64,000 nucleotides of DNA from Apoda limacodes (taxonomy: Eukaryota; Arthropoda; Insecta; Lepidoptera; Limacodidae), in the NCBI GenBank assembly GCA_946406115.1, contig OX291542.1:3496959-3560958 (forward strand), given 5' to 3'. The translations under genes and the position numbers were made by a program. Under the pieces are notes generated by a model. The model searched no databases. It was not told where the DNA came from and saw nothing but the letters and a program-made list of their open reading frames with translations. Shown piece after piece: positions 60,901 to 64,000 of this stretch (positions within the stretch are counted from its first letter, which is position 1; each line of letters opens with the position of its first letter).

Positions 60901-62717
60901 AAACTCCATACCCAGCGGCTGATTATACTCTTGAGTTTTTTGTATAATCTGCCGTACAGTATGAATGTGAACGACGATACTAAAGCCTTTCCGAAACCCA
61001 GCCGGTTCTGGTGGCTGAAACTCGTCAAGTCTTTCAGCGAAATGATTCGTGACGACTCTAGAGAACAGCTTATAGATGGCTCGGAATTTTATCTCCCTTT
61101 TTGAAGAATAATACCACCACGCTTTCGCGCCACGCCTCCGGTGTAGTTCTGTTATGGATGACAACATTAAAAAGCTTTGCTAACTCTTTAAGGACTGGAG
61201 TGCCGCAGTATTTTAGGAGCTCAGTCATAATGCCGTCATCGCCCAGAGCTTTGTTGTTTCTAAGCTGTTCCAGAGCCACCCTAATCTCGCTTTAATCAAC
61301 GTCCGGGATATCCTTGGTGAAGTGGCGCATCAGTTAGACTCTTGGATCTTGGGCCAACCTCATGTGACGCGTAGAGTTGTCCATAAAACAATTGAGCTTT
61401 TGCTGAGACCTCTGGTTTGAAGTTGACTAGATGGCAGCATCTGCAGTTTTTAGTTTCGTCAAATGGCTCTTTGAAAGCTGACGCAAAAAAACTTTTGACC
61501 CTTTATTATGCTCAATAGCAAGCTCAATGCTGCGTGTGCTGGAGCGTCACGTCTAGTCATCTTACGTATCAGCCCGCTTACAGATCTAGCATCTGACAAA
61601 GACCTTAATTAACTTAACTGCTTAATTTCGTCAGTTTTTATCATATGATAATGTAATTTGCATCAAAATTTAAGTTTAATTTAAATTTAAATTTCATAAA
61701 AAAATTAAGTGGAATAGTCTATTGCGTAAGCATTGCACACCTTGCATTTTTCTAAGAAAACCTAAATCCATTTTTTTAACTGTTTACATCAGTTGACATA
61801 TTATGTTTCTATTTTCAATAGCTAACTAATTGTAATTCTTTAAAGTAGTAGATGAAAGAGTATTTTTCTTTTTCAGGTTGTTTATGTACAATGTTCTGTT
61901 GCGTCAGACAGGCGAGGTGAGTTACGGCTAAGAATATTTAGTAAACATTATTTTCACGATTTTTTACATGAAAGTATTAGTATTAGAATTTTATTCATTT
62001 TAGGGCCTTAATTATTCTTAAAAAAAATTTTACACCTTTTTACGATTTTGTGTTTTTTGGGGAAAATTTATATTTTTAACACTTACGAGACTGTGATAAA
62101 AGTTTTAAATATATTTTTGAATACATTTTCCAAATCACTACACTGCTATATATTTGTATCAACCATGTTAAAGAGGGTATTTTTTTTTTATATTTCATTA
62201 AGTATGTCATTGTGAGCCAGACCTTGCAAATCATTGTCTGGTGATTTCTGAATTTTGTAACACACACAGTTTGTCAAACCTTCACTTTGTAAAGACTAAT
62301 AATGTCACTTAAAATCTAAATCGGCTCATTGGAATCTAAGAAAAAGCTCAGTCTTTTAAGCAATATTCACTTCGTTTAATTAATGACTGTTATTACGTAT
62401 ATTAATTACATTTTATTTTGTACTTAGGTCACATTAATCACAAACCCAACGGCAATGGTTACCACAATGGTAAAGGAAACGGACACGGAAATGGCAACGG
62501 AAATGGAAATGCAAATAAAAATTCAAATGGTAATGGGAATGGAAATGGTAATGAAAATGGAAATGCAAATAGTAATGGAAACGGAAATTCAAATAAAAGC
62601 TCTAACTTGAACAGAAATGCAAATGGTAACAAGAATTCAGCCAAGAACTTCAACGGTTCTCATAGCAAAAATAAAGCTCAAAACATTATTGTAATAGATA
62701 ACAACAATTTAAATTAA
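57956..62717 (+). CDS. NG6: secreted asparagine-alternating protein (3 exons, long intron 1)
   Basis: Function is unknown. The exons are 57,956-57,991 (MRITILVCFLLC, donor GTAAGT), 61,877-61,916 (VVYVQCSVASDRR plus one base, acceptor TTTTTCAG, donor GTGAGT) and 62,428-62,717 (acceptor TACTTAG, ending at TAA). Phases 0 and 1 agree, giving 121 residues. The signal peptide is about 22 residues, with the same VVYVQC block as NG1. The mature head is GHINHKPNGNGYHNGKG, then an alternating N core with G, A, K, S and E, then a Ser/Lys/Asn tail (NSAKNFNGSHSKNKAQ) and IIVIDNNNLN. It lacks the G-W end exon of the other five, either a real loss or an unseen extra exon. Intron 1 is 3.9 kb and holds an RTE-like LINE in antisense, a SINE and other repeats. 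The core promoter is well placed. Confidence 0.8.
58085..58380 (+). repeat. Interspersed LINE-tail-like repeat in NG6 intron 1
   Basis: 'ttttccggatagaaagtagcctatgaccttcttgaactatgaatgtgccgaatttcagctcaa' and 'ctttcgactttataatatta' are typical of dispersed lepidopteran repeat tails. Confidence 0.5.
59065..59330 (-). repeat. tRNA-related SINE-like repeat, copy 2
   Basis: It matches 296-546. The end is clearer here: read in reverse it has a B-box-like 'gggttcgattcc' and 'gcctagttggtagtgtgacc'. It lies in NG6 intron 1. Confidence 0.65.
60020..61580 (-). mobile_element. RTE-like LINE remnant in NG6 intron 1
   Basis: On the minus strand the RT starts at 61,279 with LRNNKALGDDGIMTELLKY and AWRESVVVLFFKKGDK, then (other frame, 61,167-60,862) EFQPPEPAGFRKGFS and FVDFQKAFDPL (catalytic Asp block). 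The C-terminal part is at 60,663-60,211 (VFPVMTYAAETWTLT, IARRISKLKWQWAGQVCRRT). The YADD region is lost or scrambled near 60,670-60,860. The 3' end near 60,040 has 'tggtccacttctggacataagc', common in this group. It lies antisense to NG6 and is decayed. Confidence 0.75.
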
Positions 62718-62949
62718 AGAGGTAGACATTCAATCCCGCACTAGTTTTTACAAATACTTATATAAATATATTCACTAAAGCAAAGGTATAATTTAGTATC
62801 TTAATTCCAAAGTGCGCCTTGTTCACTTTCGTAAAAAAAGTTTGTAAAGCCATTAGTATGTAGTATCAAAGTTCTATTATTCATTATGAAACATTTTCTA
62901 CCAAACCACGCTTAATCTAATAAAACAATTGGAAAAAAGATAATTGTGT

Positions 62950-63989
62950 TAGGTCCTTACATATGAAATTGATGTTTTATAGAACAAGCCACTTTGATCT
63001 CAAAAAGTCGGCGTTTGGTTACAAATTCCAAATTCAAATTTATTTCAATTTTAAGTTTGTCTATTTGTGTTTCGAATGTAATCTTTCATTTGTTTTCGCG
63101 TCATTCGATTTTTCTTTGACATCGTTCTGTGCTCAATATGGAAAACATAAAATATAGTATTATTTTTTTAAATACGAATTCCATCGTGGCACTAGCGCTG
63201 CAGAAACAGCTCGAAGGATTAATGATGTGTATGGAGAAGCCACTGTAAAAGAAAACAGAGTATGTTTTTGGTTCCAACGCTTTCGTTCTGGAAATTTCGA
63301 CCTTCACAGCAAACCTCGTGGACGGCCGTAGACCCTAGTTGTCGATGAGGAATTGAAAGTGATCGTGGAATCACTTTCACATGGTACCGTATGAACTAAG
63401 TGAAGCAAACCAAAAAACACGCGTCGAATGCTGCGTGACGTTACTCAACCGTCACAATAACGAGGGGATTTTGAATCTTATCATTACTTGTGATGAAAAA
63501 TGGATCCTATAAGATAATCGGAAATGCTCATTACAGTAGTTAAATCCAGGAGAACCGGCTAAATCCTGCCCCAAGCGAAAGTCTAATCAAAAACAGGTAC
63601 TGGTTAGTGTCAGGTGGACCAGTGTTGGTTTCATCCACTACAGCTTCCTAAGATCTGGTCAGACGATAAAGGCAGATCTGTATTATCGACAATTGGAAAC
63701 CATGATGGAAAAGCTAGCCGTTAAACAGACGAAGTTGGACAACCGCTCTAGCCCACTGCTGCTTCAATCAACGCGAGACCACACACTGCACCACACAACA
63801 GACGGTGGCGAAACTAGAGGAGCTAGGATTGGAATGTCTCCGTCACCCACCATAATCCCCGGACCATGCAAAAGTGCATAGATCACACAGTACCTACTTT
63901 GATTGATTAAAAAAACAAAAATTTTTAAAAAAAGTTGTGCTTTTTCCATATAAAACTTCAATTCACAAATAAAACATCAAAAGGACCTA
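62950..63989 (+). mobile_element. Decayed mariner element with both ends
   Basis: The left end TA-GGTCCTTACATATGAAATT and right end AAAAGGACC-TA are inverted repeats flanked by TA, the mariner target site. Transposase remains read from 63,139 (ENIKYSI), then in another frame RGTSAAETARRINDVYGEAT and FWFQRFRSGNFDLHSKPRGR, later ITCDEKW-like text (first or second Asp block) near 63,485 and KSNQKQVLVSVRW near 63,590. Stops and shifts make it inactive. It sits about 230 bases after the NG6 stop codon. Confidence 0.75.
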
Positions 63990-64000
63990 ATATTTCCATT

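Overview
The window looks like lepidopteran (moth or butterfly) nuclear DNA. It is AT-rich, with short exons and GT-AG introns, and it is dense in repeat families typical of Lepidoptera: Jockey/CR1-like and RTE-like LINEs, mariner/Tc1, tRNA- and 5S-derived SINEs, and the 'GACAGACGGACGGACAG ... GGTTCCGT' repeat. There is no bacterial-style gene organisation and no CRISPR. The taxonomic call comes from the style of the sequence, not from a database match.

The only host genes I can support are six small, multi-exon, secreted proteins of one family. Each has a signal peptide split over two tiny exons (33-36 bp, then 40-43 bp, ending in phase 1). These are followed by one long exon in which asparagine occupies nearly every second residue (N-G, N-D, N-A, N-E, N-K). 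In five of the six there is also a 14-32 bp last exon ending in G-W or G-W-Y. In order they are: NG1 (minus, 7,945-10,678), NG2 (plus, 15,562-17,496), NG3 (minus, 23,684-25,837), NG4 (minus, 34,219-36,438), NG5 (minus, 48,446-50,393) and NG6 (plus, 57,956-62,717). NG1 and NG6, at the two ends, share the signal-peptide block VVYVQC. NG2-NG5 share a Q-x-W-S mature N-terminus. NG3, NG4 and NG5 are tandem segmental copies that also share introns, promoter and flanks. Their function is unknown. A secreted structural, coating or silk-like role is an inference from composition only.

The rest is transposon debris. 3.2-6.3 kb holds a broken FLYWCH/MULE transposase gene split by other insertions. 8.5-9.7 kb is a fold-back element with 5S rRNA-like segments. 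11.2-15.2 kb has Jockey fragments and a 39-bp minisatellite. 21.1-22.9 kb is a decayed DIRS-like retroelement with a tyrosine-recombinase tail. 27.2-28.1 kb is a BEL/Pao pol fragment. 31.3-33.3 kb is a 5'-truncated LINE with a long intact RT reading frame. 44.7-46.1 kb holds hAT-like remnants. 60.0-61.6 kb is an RTE-like LINE lying inside intron 1 of NG6. 62.95-63.99 kb is a decayed mariner with both ends visible.

The most striking structural feature is a near-perfect inverted duplication of about 3.76 kb (36,891-40,646 and 40,690-44,446) around a 43-bp centre. It is followed by a third, direct copy of its inner end (44,447-44,675). This plus/minus/plus order has short microhomologies at both junctions, as expected for replication template switching. 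An assembly fold-back must be excluded.
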